Source: Streptomyces sp. TS71-3
GTDB taxonomy: Bacteria; Actinomycetota; Actinomycetes; Streptomycetales; Streptomycetaceae
Direction of reading: 5' to 3'
Assembly (NCBI RefSeq): GCF_018327685.1
Contig: NZ_BNEL01000003.1
Location: 3,348,001-3,412,000, forward strand
DNA: 64,000 nt
In this document: positions 43,921-53,319 of the stretch, one piece after another
How the letters are laid out: each line of letters begins with the position of its first letter
Numbering within the stretch: the stretch's first letter is position 1
The notes under the pieces: generated by a model
Database searches by the model: none
What the model was told of the DNA's origin: nothing
Seen by the model: the letters and a program-made list of their open reading frames with translations, nothing else
Translations under genes and position numbers: made by a program

Positions 43921-44631
43921 ATGTCCGAAGAACCGCAGCCGGGATCCGTGCCGCCCGAGGACGCGCACGTCAGGGGGGACATCGGCCGGCGGGTGGCCGC
44001 CCGCCGCGAGCAGATGGGCCTCAGCCGCGAGGACGTGGCGGCGCGCTCGGGCTCGGCACCCGGCTACATCCAGTACATGGAGGAGCACACCTCGACGCCC
44101 AGCATGGGCTTTCTGCTCCGGCTCGCGGACGCCCTCCAGACCACGGTGGACGAGCTGACCGGCGGCACCACCGACCTGCCGCCGGGCCTCGGCCGTGCCG
44201 CCCGGCACGCCCGGCTGGCGACCATGGACCCCGAGGAGTGCCGCGAGCACCTGGGCACCCACGGCGTCGGCAGGGTGGCCGTGACCACCGACAGCGGCCC
44301 CGCCATCTTCCCGGTGAACTACCAGATCATCGGGGAGGACCTCGCGTTCCGCACGTCGCCCGGGGCCCCGCCCGCCCACGCCGCGGGCAACGACACGGCC
44401 TTCGAGGTGGACCACATCGACGACGCGTTCAGCCGGGGGTGGAGCGTCCTCGCCGTCGGCTCCGCTCGCGCTGTCACCGACGAGGAGACCGTCAGCAAGC
44501 TGAACCAGGAGGCCTTCAGCACGCCCTGGGCGGGTGGCGAACGCCACCTGTGGGTGGTCCTGACCCCGCACCGCCTCACCGGCCGCCGGATCATCGTCGA
44601 CGACGATCAGGACGAGGTGCCGGACGACTGA
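43921..44631 (+). CDS. HTH (XRE) domain fused to a pyridoxamine 5'-phosphate oxidase-like barrel
   Basis: 236 residues. An XRE-type helix-turn-helix is at residues 18-80 (IGRRVAARREQMGLSREDVAARSG, LLRLADALQTTVDEL). A split-barrel flavin/F420-binding fold follows at about 100-225 (CREHLGTHGVGRVAVTTD, AIFPVNYQIIGEDLAFRTS, WSVLAVGSARAV). It may be a DNA-binding sensor that reads flavin redox state. AAGGA precedes ATG 43921 by about 12 bases; ATG 43909 and 43849 are alternatives. The OsdR-type dormancy region of S. coelicolor encodes proteins of this kind. Confidence 0.85.
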   Translation: MSEEPQPGSVPPEDAHVRGDIGRRVAARREQMGLSREDVAARSGSAPGYIQYMEEHTSTPSMGFLLRLADALQTTVDELTGGTTDLPPGLGRAARHARLATMDPEECREHLGTHGVGRVAVTTDSGPAIFPVNYQIIGEDLAFRTSPGAPPAHAAGNDTAFEVDHIDDAFSRGWSVLAVGSARAVTDEETVSKLNQEAFSTPWAGGERHLWVVLTPHRLTGRRIIVDDDQDEVPDD

Positions 44632-44694
44632 GGCCCGCTGCGCCGGACGGCTGAGGCCGGCCCGGCCGGCGGCGGCCCTCCCGCACCGCACCCC

Positions 44695-44709
44695 GGGGCC
44701 GCGGGCCCC
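44695..44709. terminator. GC-rich hairpin between convergent genes
   Basis: GGGGCC-GCG-GGCCCC directly before the response-regulator stop codon. Short perfect stem; no T-run. Confidence 0.35.
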
Positions 44710-45441
44710 CTATGCGCCCGCCCCGCTGCCGTACCCGTCGTGCTGCCGGCGGCGGCCCTCGTGCTCCCGGCGGTCCTGCTCCTGGGTGGCGATCACGGCG
44801 GCCTGGATGCGCCGCTCCACCCCGAGCTTGGCCAGCAGGCGGGAGATGTGGTTCTTCACGGTCTTCTCGGCGAGGTAGAGCCGGTGCCCGATCTGCCGGT
44901 TGGTGAGCCCCTCGCCGATCAGCACGAGGATCTCCCGCTCCCGCTCGGTGAGGCCGGGCAGCGCGTCCTGCTCCTCCTGGCGGTCCTGCTCGCCGCGGAG
45001 CCTGGCCATCAGCCGCGTGGTCGCGCTGGGGTCGAGCAGCGACTGCCCGGCGGCCACCGTGCGCACCGCGGAGACCAGGTCGGAACCGCAGATCTGCTTC
45101 AGCACGAAGCCGGACGCGCCCGCCATGATCGAGTCGAGCAGGGCCTCCTCGTCGTCGAAGGAGGTCAGCATCAGGCAGGCGAGGCCGGGCATCCGGGCAC
45201 GCAGGTCCCGGCAGACGCTCACGCCGTCGCCGTCCGGCAGCCGCACGTCGAGCACCGCGACCCCCGGCCGCAGCGCGGGCACCCGCACCAGCGCCTGCGC
45301 GGCCGTGGCGGCCTCGCCGACCACCTCGATGTCCGGCTCGTCGCTCAGCAGGTCGTGCACGCCGCGCCGCACCACCTCGTGGTCGTCCAGCAGGAAGACC
45401 GTGATCGGGCCGTTCGAGCGGGCCGGGTCGCTGTCCGCCAT
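44710..45441 (-). CDS. NarL/LuxR-type response regulator, DevR/OsdR-like
   Basis: 243 residues. The receiver domain (residues 12-130) has the acidic pair in FLLDDHE, the phosphoacceptor in [11 protein letters not shown], and the conserved Lys in FVLKQICG. The LuxR-type HTH is at about 165-225 ([42 protein letters not shown]). [19 protein letters not shown] and the K-Q-I-C-G linker match DevR of M. tuberculosis and OsdR of S. coelicolor, regulators of dormancy/hypoxia genes. GGAG precedes ATG 45441 by five bases. No sensor kinase gene is adjacent, so it is an orphan here. Confidence 0.9.
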   Translation of the reverse strand: MADSDPARSNGPITVFLLDDHEVVRRGVHDLLSDEPDIEVVGEAATAAQALVRVPALRPGVAVLDVRLPDGDGVSVCRDLRARMPGLACLMLTSFDDEEALLDSIMAGASGFVLKQICGSDLVSAVRTVAAGQSLLDPSATTRLMARLRGEQDRQEEQDALPGLTEREREILVLIGEGLTNRQIGHRLYLAEKTVKNHISRLLAKLGVERRIQAAVIATQEQDRREHEGRRRQHDGYGSGAGA

Positions 45442-45703
45442 GGCTGCTCCCAACGCGGGTGCCCACCGGCAGCGGGAGTCGCGCCGGAGGGCGGGGGTGT
45501 CGGCCCATGCCGCGTACCCGCGCCCGGCCGGGGCGAACACACCGCCGCCCGCGTGCGCTGGTGGCGGATGCCTCGGTGCCCCACGCCGGATGCGCACCCC
45601 GGGACCACTGCGCACCCGGCGCCGGAGCGACGGCACCGCACATCCGTCGTCCTCCACCGTCGCCTCCACCGCCGGCTCCGCCGGCGCGGAGCGTCCGGGC
45701 CGG

Positions 45704-46141
45704 TCACGGGGCGATGCCCGCCTCCCGGCCGTGGGCGAGCACCCGGCCGGTGACCAGCTCGGGCTCGATGCGGACGAAGACGTCGTCGTCCCCGTCGGGG
45801 ACCGTCCAGGAGCGCGGCCCGGTGCGCGCCAGCCGCTCGTGCTCCGCCGCGCTCGTCACCACCGTGGCCCGGCCGGTCACGACGACGCTCCAGCCGACCC
45901 GGGCGCCCGCGTCCACCTCGTCCACCTCGAAGGCCACCACCACTCCGTCGAGGGCGCGCACCAGCTCGGAGCGCGCCGGGGCGCGCAGGACGACGGCGGA
46001 GTCGGAGTCCAGGCAGAAGCGGACCGGCAGCACCGCGGGCAGCGCCCGCCGGGTGTGGACCACCCGGCCCACGGGGGCCCTGCTCAGCAGCCGCAGGCTC
46101 TCCTGCCTGCCGAGCTCGTGGAAGCCGTCGGGGGCATTCAT
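45704..46141 (-). CDS. pyridoxamine 5'-phosphate oxidase-like (split-barrel flavoprotein)
   Basis: 145 residues. A single split-barrel domain: [67 protein letters not shown]. Proteins of this type bind FMN or F420 and are frequent members of DevR/OsdR regulons. ATG 46141 is chosen because the frame upstream (to 46309) is Arg/Pro-rich and unlike the family. The catalytic substrate, if any, is unknown. Confidence 0.83.
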   Translation of the reverse strand: MNAPDGFHELGRQESLRLLSRAPVGRVVHTRRALPAVLPVRFCLDSDSAVVLRAPARSELVRALDGVVVAFEVDEVDAGARVGWSVVVTGRATVVTSAAEHERLARTGPRSWTVPDGDDDVFVRIEPELVTGRVLAHGREAGIAP

Positions 46142-46350
46142 GACAGTGCGCTCATCGGGGGACCCGGCTCGCCGGGCGGCGGGCCGGCTCGCTCGGGAAG
46201 GCCCCGCGGCCCGGGAGCGGCCCCTCGGATCCCTGAGTGCGGACCGCGGCCGCCGGACCTCCGCACCGTCCACGCTCCGTCGCGCCCGGCGCCGCGGCAC
46301 AGGGCCCATCGGGCATCCGTCCGCGGGGAACGGCCCAGCCGCGCCCGGCG

Positions 46351-47436
46351 CTACGACCGGGCGGTGGTCCGGGGCGTGGTGTCCAGCGCGTCGTGGGGTT
46401 CCTCGCCCAGCACCACCTTCAGGGCCGCGGTGGCCCGGGCCCGTGCGAAGACGTCGTACGCCTCCTCCATCGCGGCCAGCGGGAAGTCATGGGTGATCAG
46501 TTCGGACGCGGGCAGCCGGCCGGCGGCCATCAGGCGCAGCAGGGTGGGCAGCGAGCGGGTGTCGACGAGCCCGGTGCTGATCGTCACGTCCCTGTCCCAG
46601 AGCTCCTCCAGGTGCAGCGCCGCGGGTTTGCCCTGCACGCCCACGTTGGCCAGGCGCCCTCCGGAGCCCACCATCCGGGTGCACATCTCGAAGGTCTCCG
46701 GCGCCCCGACCGCCTCGATCACGACATCGGCGCCGAGCGACCCCGTGAGGTCCGACACGAGCTGCTCGGGGCCGTCCGAGGCGTTCACCACGGCATCGGC
46801 GCCGACCCTCCTGGCGGTGTCGAGCCGGGCCGCGTCCAGGTCCACGGCGATGGTCCGCTCGGGCGACACGAGCTGCGCGGTGGCGACCGCGGCGAGCCCG
46901 ACCGGGCCGGCCCCGACGACGGCGACGGTGTCCCCGGGCCGTACGTCCCCGGCCAGCACCCCCACCTCGTACCCGGTGGGCAGGACGTCGGCGAGCAGCA
47001 CCGCGTCCCTGCTGCTCAGCACGCCCGGCAGCGGATGCACGGAGAGGTCCGCCCAGGGCACCCTGACGTACTCGGCCTGCGTGCCGTCGATCCGGCGCCC
47101 GAGGAGCCATCCCCCGCCGCCGCGGCACTGCCCGTACCGGGCGAGCCGGCAGGGCCCGCACCGCCCGCAGGCCGAGATGCACGACACGACCACCCGGTCG
47201 CCGGGCTGCACGGCACGCACCTCGGGGCCGGTCTCGACCACCTCGCCGACCGCCTCGTGGCCGAGCACCGTTCCCGGCCGCACCGCCGGCCCCTCGCCCC
47301 TGAGGATGTCCAGATCGGTGCCGCAGATGGTGGTGGCCTCGACCCGGACGACCGCGTCACCGGCCTCCTGAACGCCGGGGTCGGGCACGGCCTCCCAGGC
47401 GAGACGCCCGGAGCCGTGGAAGACGAGCGCTTTCAT
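46351..47436 (-). CDS. zinc-dependent alcohol dehydrogenase family protein
   Basis: 361-residue medium-chain dehydrogenase. The catalytic-zinc region is CGTDLD with GHEAVGEV, the structural-zinc cysteines are in SACGRCGPCRLARYGQC and the Rossmann motif is VVGAGPVGLAA. The NAD(H)-type acidic residue follows in VDLDAARL. It oxidises an alcohol or reduces an aldehyde, plausible for redox balancing under low oxygen. GGAGGGA lies five bases before ATG 47436. It shares orientation with the PNPOx-like gene and response regulator. Confidence 0.92.
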   Translation of the reverse strand: MKALVFHGSGRLAWEAVPDPGVQEAGDAVVRVEATTICGTDLDILRGEGPAVRPGTVLGHEAVGEVVETGPEVRAVQPGDRVVVSCISACGRCGPCRLARYGQCRGGGGWLLGRRIDGTQAEYVRVPWADLSVHPLPGVLSSRDAVLLADVLPTGYEVGVLAGDVRPGDTVAVVGAGPVGLAAVATAQLVSPERTIAVDLDAARLDTARRVGADAVVNASDGPEQLVSDLTGSLGADVVIEAVGAPETFEMCTRMVGSGGRLANVGVQGKPAALHLEELWDRDVTISTGLVDTRSLPTLLRLMAAGRLPASELITHDFPLAAMEEAYDVFARARATAALKVVLGEEPHDALDTTPRTTARS

Positions 47437-47641
47437 GACCATCCCTCCGCGGCGGACACGTGGCACGGGCGTCGGCGGTCACTCCGACAGAACCACCCTG
47501 CCCGCTCGTCGGCCGGTGCAGCTTGGGCCGGGCGGTCCTCGGCACCCGGCCCGCCGGACCCCAGCCGCACCCCGGGCGGCCCCTGCCGCGCTCCTGGCCC
47601 CCGATGCCACCTTCTAAGTGAGCGTGATGAGGAGGCGTCCA

Positions 47642-48271
47642 ATGCGCAGGGGCATGCCGCCGAGGCCGCCACCTGGACCCGGACCCGACGACTCGCAGGC
47701 GCTGCGCCGCAGGGCGTGGCTGTGGCGCTGGCGCAGCAATCCGCTGCGGCGCCGCGAGGACCTCATCGAGGCGTGGATCATCCTGATCGTGTGGATCGTC
47801 GTCGCGGTGGGCGGCGCCTTCGTCGGTATGCTGGCGGCCCGCGCGACCGAGGGCACCCTCGCGCAGCAGCGCAGCGACCGGCACTCGGTGTCCGCCACGC
47901 TCTCCCAGGACGCCCCCGCGTCCCCGGCCGCGACCGGCGGCAACGACAGCCGGGTCCGGGCCCAGGTGCACTGGACGGCGCCCGACGGTTCCCAGCACAA
48001 CGGCCGGACCATGGTCGAGCCGGGCCACCAGGCAGGGCAGCACGTGAAGATCTGGACCGACCAGCACGGCAAGATCACCAGCCCGCCCGCGGGCCCGGGG
48101 GAGTCCGCCCTCCAGGCGGTGCTGCTGGGCGGCTCGGCCGCCGTCTTCTTCAGCGGTGTCACCTACGCCGCCGGCCGAGGCGTGAGGCTCCGCGTGGACG
48201 CCGTGCGCGCCCGCCACTGGGACAAGGAGTGGGAGGACGTCGAGCCCCGGTGGCGGCACCGGATGGGATGA
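47642..48271 (+). CDS. Rv1733c-family membrane protein
   Basis: 209 residues, second family member in the window. A Pro/Arg-rich N-terminus, then WLWRWRSNPLRRREDLIEAW, a first membrane helix (about 52-75), an extracytoplasmic domain with VQVHWTAPDGS-like strand and HVKIWTDQHGKI, a second helix (about 160-180) and a basic tail. The M. tuberculosis homologue is DosR-controlled, in keeping with the neighbours here. ATG 47642 is decided by GGAGG seven bases upstream; a longer start at 47618 is unlikely. Confidence 0.82.
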   Translation: MRRGMPPRPPPGPGPDDSQALRRRAWLWRWRSNPLRRREDLIEAWIILIVWIVVAVGGAFVGMLAARATEGTLAQQRSDRHSVSATLSQDAPASPAATGGNDSRVRAQVHWTAPDGSQHNGRTMVEPGHQAGQHVKIWTDQHGKITSPPAGPGESALQAVLLGGSAAVFFSGVTYAAGRGVRLRVDAVRARHWDKEWEDVEPRWRHRMG

Positions 48272-48579
48272 CGGCTCCCACTCCGTCCTCACCGTCCTCA
48301 CCGCCCGTACGGCCGCACACTCACCGCCGCTACGGCCGCTACGGCCGCGCGATCATTCGCCGCGCGTAGGGCCCCGCCCCGCGCCGCTCACTGTGCGCCC
48401 GGCTCACCGTGAACCGTGCGTACGCCTCCACCGCCCGCACGACCCCACCGCGGGCACGACCGCCGACCGGCGGCCCACCTCCCGGCCCCACATCCCGACA
48501 TACCGGCCCGGCTCACATCTCGACCCCACGCCCTCTCCACGGCCGTCCACGCCGGCGGATCGACTCCACGCGCCGCTGG
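48272..48579. other. intergenic region, no gene supported
   Basis: About 308 bases between convergent genes. Contains short tandem words (CGCTACGGC twice near 48330) and, at its right end, a 16-bp word repeated with 20-bp period. Nothing else recognised. Confidence 0.4.
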
Positions 48580-48597
48580 TCAACTCCACGCGCCGCT
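48562..48597. repeat. two copies of a 16-bp word with 20-bp period across a stop codon
   Basis: (G/A)ACTCCACGCGCCGCT occurs at 48562 and 48582. The second copy contains the end of the minus-strand cyclic-nucleotide-binding-protein gene (stop at 48580-48582). Confidence 0.75.
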
Positions 48598-49041
48598 TCC
48601 GTAGGGCGCGTACAGGTCCAGCAGCCGGTTGCGGGCCGTCTGGAGGCGGTACGCGAGCACGCGGCCGACCCAGCGGGCGACCGCCGCGTCCAGCGGCGGG
48701 TCCGACCTGCACAGATCCCGCACCGCCGCGGCATCGAACTCGTGCGCGCGCACCGGTGACAGCGCCTCCGCGCCGAGCTGCCAGACGAACGGCTCGAACA
48801 GCCAGGACCAGCCGATCAGCTCGTTGTGGCCGATGGTGTCGACCACCGGCGGACGGCGGCCCGGCACCCGCATGTCCAGCGAGACCGTGCCGGTCCGCAC
48901 GATCCAGAAGCGATCCGCGTGCTGGCCCTCCTCGAAGATCCGCGCGCCTTCGGGGAACGACGCGTCCCGCGCCAGCCCCATCAGCCTGTCCCGGTGATCC
49001 GGGTCCAGCGCGTGGATAGAAATGGTCGTCGCGACGGTCAT
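48580..49041 (-). CDS. cyclic nucleotide-binding domain (Crp-type sensor) protein without DNA-binding domain
   Basis: 153 residues, essentially one cNMP-binding beta-roll: FPEGARIFEEGQHADRFWIVRTGTV, VDTIGHNELIGWSWLF and a C-terminal helix pair. The Crp HTH is absent. The key phosphate-binding Arg/Ser of true cAMP sensors is not evident, so the ligand may differ or be lost. Stand-alone CNB proteins occur in OsdR-type dormancy clusters. ATG 49041 has GGAAGG-type sequence upstream. The last residues lie in a short repeat. Confidence 0.8.
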   Translation of the reverse strand: MTVATTISIHALDPDHRDRLMGLARDASFPEGARIFEEGQHADRFWIVRTGTVSLDMRVPGRRPPVVDTIGHNELIGWSWLFEPFVWQLGAEALSPVRAHEFDAAAVRDLCRSDPPLDAAVARWVGRVLAYRLQTARNRLLDLYAPYGSGAWS

Positions 49042-49424
49042 GGCCGGGCCTGCCTTCCTTCCCCGGACCGGGCCGGACGGGGCCGGCACGGCCGGTGCCC
49101 GGCGCACGCCCGCCCGCCGGGCCGCGGTCGCGTTCGGCCGAGACCCACCCGGTCCCGCGCCGCGGCACCGGCCGCGGACGCGGTACCTGCTCCGACACGA
49201 GCACGTGCCCCGCAACGGGTGCCATCGCGTGGTCGGTCGTGGGACCGATACCCGACCGTTGTGCGGCACGTGTCCTGATATGAGCCTGCGCCCGCCGCAC
49301 GACCGCGTACCTGGGCCGAAGGTCCCGGGCCCTGGGGCGGACGGCCCTGCCGCCGCCGCCTCGCCCCGGTGCCACGATGGACCGTGTGGCGGTCTCCGGC
49401 ACGCGGTGAGAGGCGGTGCGGATC
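49042..49424. other. divergent intergenic region (CNB protein / universal stress protein)
   Basis: About 380 bases without a supported gene. GAGAGGCGG just before 49417 is the ribosome binding site of the universal stress protein gene. GGGACCGATACCC-like words occur near 49240, but no convincing DevR-type box was found. Confidence 0.4.
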
Positions 49425-50477
49425 ATGGAACTGCCACTGGTCGTGGGCGTGGACGGCTCGGAGTACAGCCTGCGTGCGGTGGACTGGGCGACCGACGAGG
49501 CGGCCAGGCACGGACTCGCGCTCCGCCTGGTGCACGCCTCCCTGTGGCAGCGTTACGAGCACGACGGGCCGGCCGGACGGGCGCCGCGGGCAGGCGGCGA
49601 AGGCGGTCCCGTGACGCGGGCGGGGGAGGGCGGGGACGCGGCAGGACCCGGCGGGCCCCCTGGCACGGCGGCGGGACCCGGCCGCCTGCCTGGCACGGAG
49701 GCCGGGCACGCCGGTACCGGCACGGCGGTCGATCCCGCCGGTGCGCTGGAGGCTCCCGAGGAGCGCACCGTTCCCGTGGGGTCCCCGGAGCGCATCGTCG
49801 GCCAGGCCGCCGACCGGGCCGCCCGCCGCGACCCGGACGTCAAGGTCCTCACGGACGTGTGCTGCGAGGAGGCGGAGGAGGCCCTGCTGCGGGCGGCGCG
49901 CAACGCGACCGCGCTGGTCACCGGCGAGCGCGGCCGGGGCGCGGTGCCCGGCGTGCTGCTCGGCACCGTCAGCCTCGCCATGGCCGCCAAGGCGCCGTGT
50001 CCGGTCGTCGTGGTGCGTGGCAGCGCCGCCGGCCGCGCGGGCGAGCACCACCGGATCCTGCTCGGCGTCGCCGAGCCGGCCAGCTGCGCCGGCGCGGTCC
50101 GGTTCGCCTTCCGGGAGGCGGAGGTGCGGCACAGCGACCTGGAGGCCCTGCGCGCCTGGCGCTGCCCGGCGTCCCAGACGGCGGGGCGGCTGCGCTGGCC
50201 CAAGGAACGCGCCCGCCGCCACCGGCAGCGGGCGGCACGGATGCTCGACGAGGCGCTGCGCGACACCCAGCGCGAGCACCCCGGCACCGAGGTGCTCCGC
50301 AGCGTGGCCGAGGGTCCCGCCCACGAGCTGCTCCTGGAGGGCTCCCGCACCGCCGACCTGGTGGTCACCGGCGCCCTGCGGCAGTCCGGCCACCTCGGTG
50401 CCCGGATCGGACGGGTTGCCCACACGATGCTGCACTACGCCGACTGCCCGGTCGCGGTCGTCCCGCACCGTGAGTGA
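49425..50477 (+). CDS. tandem universal stress protein with low-complexity insert
   Basis: 350 residues with two USP domains. The first begins VVGVDGSEYSLRAVDWA and ends TGERGRGAVPGVLLGTVS...CPVVVVR, containing the ATP-binding G-x9-G(S/T) type loop. It is interrupted at about residues 50-110 by a Gly/Pro/Ala-rich insert with repeated GTAAGPG/GTEAGHAG words. The second domain (about 210-350) has a degenerate nucleotide loop (TGALRQSGHLGARIGRVAHTML). Tandem USPs are hallmark DosR/OsdR-regulon products. GAGAGGCGG lies eight bases before ATG 49425. Confidence 0.9.
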   Translation: MELPLVVGVDGSEYSLRAVDWATDEAARHGLALRLVHASLWQRYEHDGPAGRAPRAGGEGGPVTRAGEGGDAAGPGGPPGTAAGPGRLPGTEAGHAGTGTAVDPAGALEAPEERTVPVGSPERIVGQAADRAARRDPDVKVLTDVCCEEAEEALLRAARNATALVTGERGRGAVPGVLLGTVSLAMAAKAPCPVVVVRGSAAGRAGEHHRILLGVAEPASCAGAVRFAFREAEVRHSDLEALRAWRCPASQTAGRLRWPKERARRHRQRAARMLDEALRDTQREHPGTEVLRSVAEGPAHELLLEGSRTADLVVTGALRQSGHLGARIGRVAHTMLHYADCPVAVVPHRE

Positions 50478-50664
50478 CGGCCGCGGCACCCTGCCTCCCG
50501 TCCGGCCCCGGCCGGACGGGCCGGCGGGCCGGCTCGGCAGGGTCCACCCCGTCGTCGGCGACCGGCGGGGCGAGGATTCCGGCGCCACGGAGCGGCCGCG
50601 GTGTCACGGTGCCGAACCGGTGGTACGCGGCCTGGGCAAGTCGCTCACCTGAAGGAGCCCCCAC

Positions 50665-53142
50665 GTGACCGACGTACAGGACAGGACCGCCGAGCTCGCC
50701 ACCGACTGGACCTGGGAGTACGACGGCTACGACCCGGACGGGGAGCGGCTGCGGGAGTCGCTGTGCACCCTCGGCAACGGCCGCTTCGCCACCCGTGGCG
50801 CGGCGAGCGAGTGCCCGGCGGACGGCGTGCACTACCCCGGCACCTACGCCGCCGGCTTCTACGACCGCCTCGCGTCCACCGTGGAGGGGCACCGGATAGA
50901 GAACGAGGACATGGTCAACCTGCCGGACTGGCTGCCGCTGCGGCTGCGCATCACCGACGGTGGCGGCGGGGGCGGCGCCGATGGCGGTGAGGCCGGCGCG
51001 GACCCGGCCCGTCGCACCGGGGCGGCCTGGCTCACCCCCGACACCCCGGCGCTCCGCGACCACCGCCAGATCCTCCACCTGGACACCGGCGTCCTGGAGC
51101 GCCGCAGCCGCTACGAGGACGAACGCGGCCGGATCGTGACGGTACGTCAGCTACGGCTGGTGCACATGGCGGACCCCTACCTCGCGGCGCAGCGCACCGA
51201 GGTGACCGCGGAGAACTTCTCGGGCCGGATCGAGATCGAGTCGGCGCTCGACGGGACGGTCAGCAACGCGGGCGTGGCCCGCTACCGCGACCTGAACGGC
51301 GACCACCTCACCGGCGTGCGCACCGGCAGCGCCGCCTGGGACCGCGTCTGGCTGGCCTGCCGCACCCGCACCTACGGGCTGGGCGTCGGCCTCGCGGCCC
51401 GCACCTCGGTACGCGGCGGCACCGGCACGGACACCACGTCCGCGCACGAGGCGGCGCGCGCGGTCCAGGTGTGGCGGGTGGGCGCCGAGCAGGGCCGCAC
51501 GGTCACCGTGGACAAGGTGGTCGCCCTGCACACCTCCCGGGACCGGGCGATCAGCGAGCCGGTGGACGCCGCCGTCCAGCGGGTGGCCCGCGCCCCCGGC
51601 TTCGACGCCCTGCTCGCCACGCACCGCACGGCGTGGGGCCAGTTGTGGCGCCGCGCCGAACTCACCGTCCCCGGCGAGGCGGGCCACATCCTGCGGCTGC
51701 ACCTCTTCCACGTGCTCCAGACCCTCTCCCCGCACACCGCGGACCAGGACGCCGGGGTACCGGCCCGGGGACTGCACGGCGAGGCCTACCGCGGGCACAT
51801 CTTCTGGGACGAGTTGTTCGTCCTGCCCTTCCTGAACCTGCACTTCCCGGAGGTCTCCCGGGCCCTGCTCGGCTACCGCCACCGCCGCCTGGAGCAGGCC
51901 CGCCACTCGGCGCGGGACGCGGAGCTGACCGGTGCCATGTACCCCTGGCAGAGCGGCAGCGACGGCCGCGAGGAGACCCAGCAGCTGCACCTCAACCCCC
52001 GCTCGGGCCGCTGGCTGCCCGACCACTCCCACCTCCAGCGGCATGTGGGCTCGGCCATCGCCTACAACGTCTGGCAGTACTGCGAGGCGAGCGGGGACAC
52101 GGAGTTCCTGCACACCAAGGGCGCCGAGACGCTGCTGCACGTCGCACGGTTCTGGGCGGACCTCGCGGACTACGATCGGGCGCTGGGCCGCTACCGCATC
52201 CGCGGGGTCGTCGGCCCCGACGAGTACCACGACGCCTACCCGGGCGCCCGGCGGCCGGGCCTCGACGACAACGCGTACACCAACGTCACCGCCGCCTGGG
52301 TGCTCGCGCGCACCCTGGAACTGCTCGGGGCCCTCCCCGAACCGGCGCGGCGCGACCTCGCCGAGCGCACCGAGCTGGAGGAGGGCGAGCCCGGCCACTG
52401 GGAGGAGATCTCGCGCCGCCTCTACGTGCCGTTCCACGACGGTGTCATCAGCCAGTTCGACGGCTACGGCGACCTGAAGGAACTGGACTGGGACGGCTAT
52501 GCCAAGACCTACGGCGACATCCGGCGCCTGGACCGGATCCTGGAGGCCGAGGGCGACACCGTCAACCGCTACCAGGCCTCCAAGCAGGCCGACGTGCTGA
52601 TGCTCGGCTACCTCTTCTCGTCCGCCGAGCTGGCCGCCCTCTTCGACCGCCTCGGCTACCGCTTCGACGACGACCTCTGGCAGCGCACGGTGGACTACTA
52701 CCTGCGCCGCACCAGCCACGGTTCCACGCTCAGCGGGCTCGTGCACGGCTGGGTGCTGGCCCGGGTCAGGCGGAGCGAGGCGTGGCGGTTCTGCCAGGAG
52801 GCCATCGAAGGGGACATCGCCGACCTCCAGGGCGGCACCACCGGCGAGGGCATCCACCTGGGCGCCATGGCGGGCACGCTCGACCTCGTCCAGCGCGGCC
52901 TGACCGGGCTGACCACGCGTGGCGGCGCGCTCTGGCTGGACCCGGTGCCGATGCCCGAACTCGCCTCCTACAGCTTCTCGGTCCACTACCAGGGCCACGG
53001 CGGGGTGCGGCTGGGGGTGCGGCCCGGCCGGCTGCAGCTCGCGGTGCCGGACTCGGACAAGCTGCCCATCGAGATAGAACTCCCCGACCGCTCGGTGGTC
53101 GTCGAGCCGGGGGAGTCCGTGGAGCTGATGGTGCCCGAGTGA
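50665..53142 (+). CDS. glycoside hydrolase family 65 protein (trehalose/kojibiose/maltose phosphorylase type)
   Basis: 825 residues. Family 65 enzymes are mostly inverting phosphorylases of alpha-glucosides. N-terminal beta-sandwich (1-280), then the (alpha/alpha)6 barrel with HIFWDELFVLPFLN, YRHRRLEQARHSA, and the catalytic acid Glu520 in VVGPDEYHDAYPG, followed by KQADVLMLGYLF and the short C-terminal beta domain. Residue length matches. GAAGGAG lies seven bases before GTG 50665. The usual partner beta-phosphoglucomutase is absent from the window. It could recover glucose phosphate from trehalose-like reserves in dormancy. Confidence 0.92.
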   Translation: MTDVQDRTAELATDWTWEYDGYDPDGERLRESLCTLGNGRFATRGAASECPADGVHYPGTYAAGFYDRLASTVEGHRIENEDMVNLPDWLPLRLRITDGGGGGGADGGEAGADPARRTGAAWLTPDTPALRDHRQILHLDTGVLERRSRYEDERGRIVTVRQLRLVHMADPYLAAQRTEVTAENFSGRIEIESALDGTVSNAGVARYRDLNGDHLTGVRTGSAAWDRVWLACRTRTYGLGVGLAARTSVRGGTGTDTTSAHEAARAVQVWRVGAEQGRTVTVDKVVALHTSRDRAISEPVDAAVQRVARAPGFDALLATHRTAWGQLWRRAELTVPGEAGHILRLHLFHVLQTLSPHTADQDAGVPARGLHGEAYRGHIFWDELFVLPFLNLHFPEVSRALLGYRHRRLEQARHSARDAELTGAMYPWQSGSDGREETQQLHLNPRSGRWLPDHSHLQRHVGSAIAYNVWQYCEASGDTEFLHTKGAETLLHVARFWADLADYDRALGRYRIRGVVGPDEYHDAYPGARRPGLDDNAYTNVTAAWVLARTLELLGALPEPARRDLAERTELEEGEPGHWEEISRRLYVPFHDGVISQFDGYGDLKELDWDGYAKTYGDIRRLDRILEAEGDTVNRYQASKQADVLMLGYLFSSAELAALFDRLGYRFDDDLWQRTVDYYLRRTSHGSTLSGLVHGWVLARVRRSEAWRFCQEAIEGDIADLQGGTTGEGIHLGAMAGTLDLVQRGLTGLTTRGGALWLDPVPMPELASYSFSVHYQGHGGVRLGVRPGRLQLAVPDSDKLPIEIELPDRSVVVEPGESVELMVPE

Positions 53143-53211
53143 TCCGCCGGCCGGCGCGAGCGGCTGCCGTGCCCCATGACGCGTCCTCCGCGAGCGGGTC
53201 CGCGATGGCGG

Positions 53212-53239
53212 GAGCCCCCGGGGAGTTCCCCGGGGGCTC
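53212..53239 (+). terminator. Rho-independent terminator of the GH65 gene
   Basis: Perfect 13-bp stem GAGCCCCCGGGGA / TCCCCGGGGGCTC followed by TTT, 70 bases after the stop codon. Confidence 0.8.
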
Positions 53240-53319
53240 TTTCGACGCCGCCCCGTGCCCCGTCCGGCGCGCGAGGACACGGGGTGCGACGGCTCAGCGG
53301 GCCGCGTGAGCGCGGTGCC

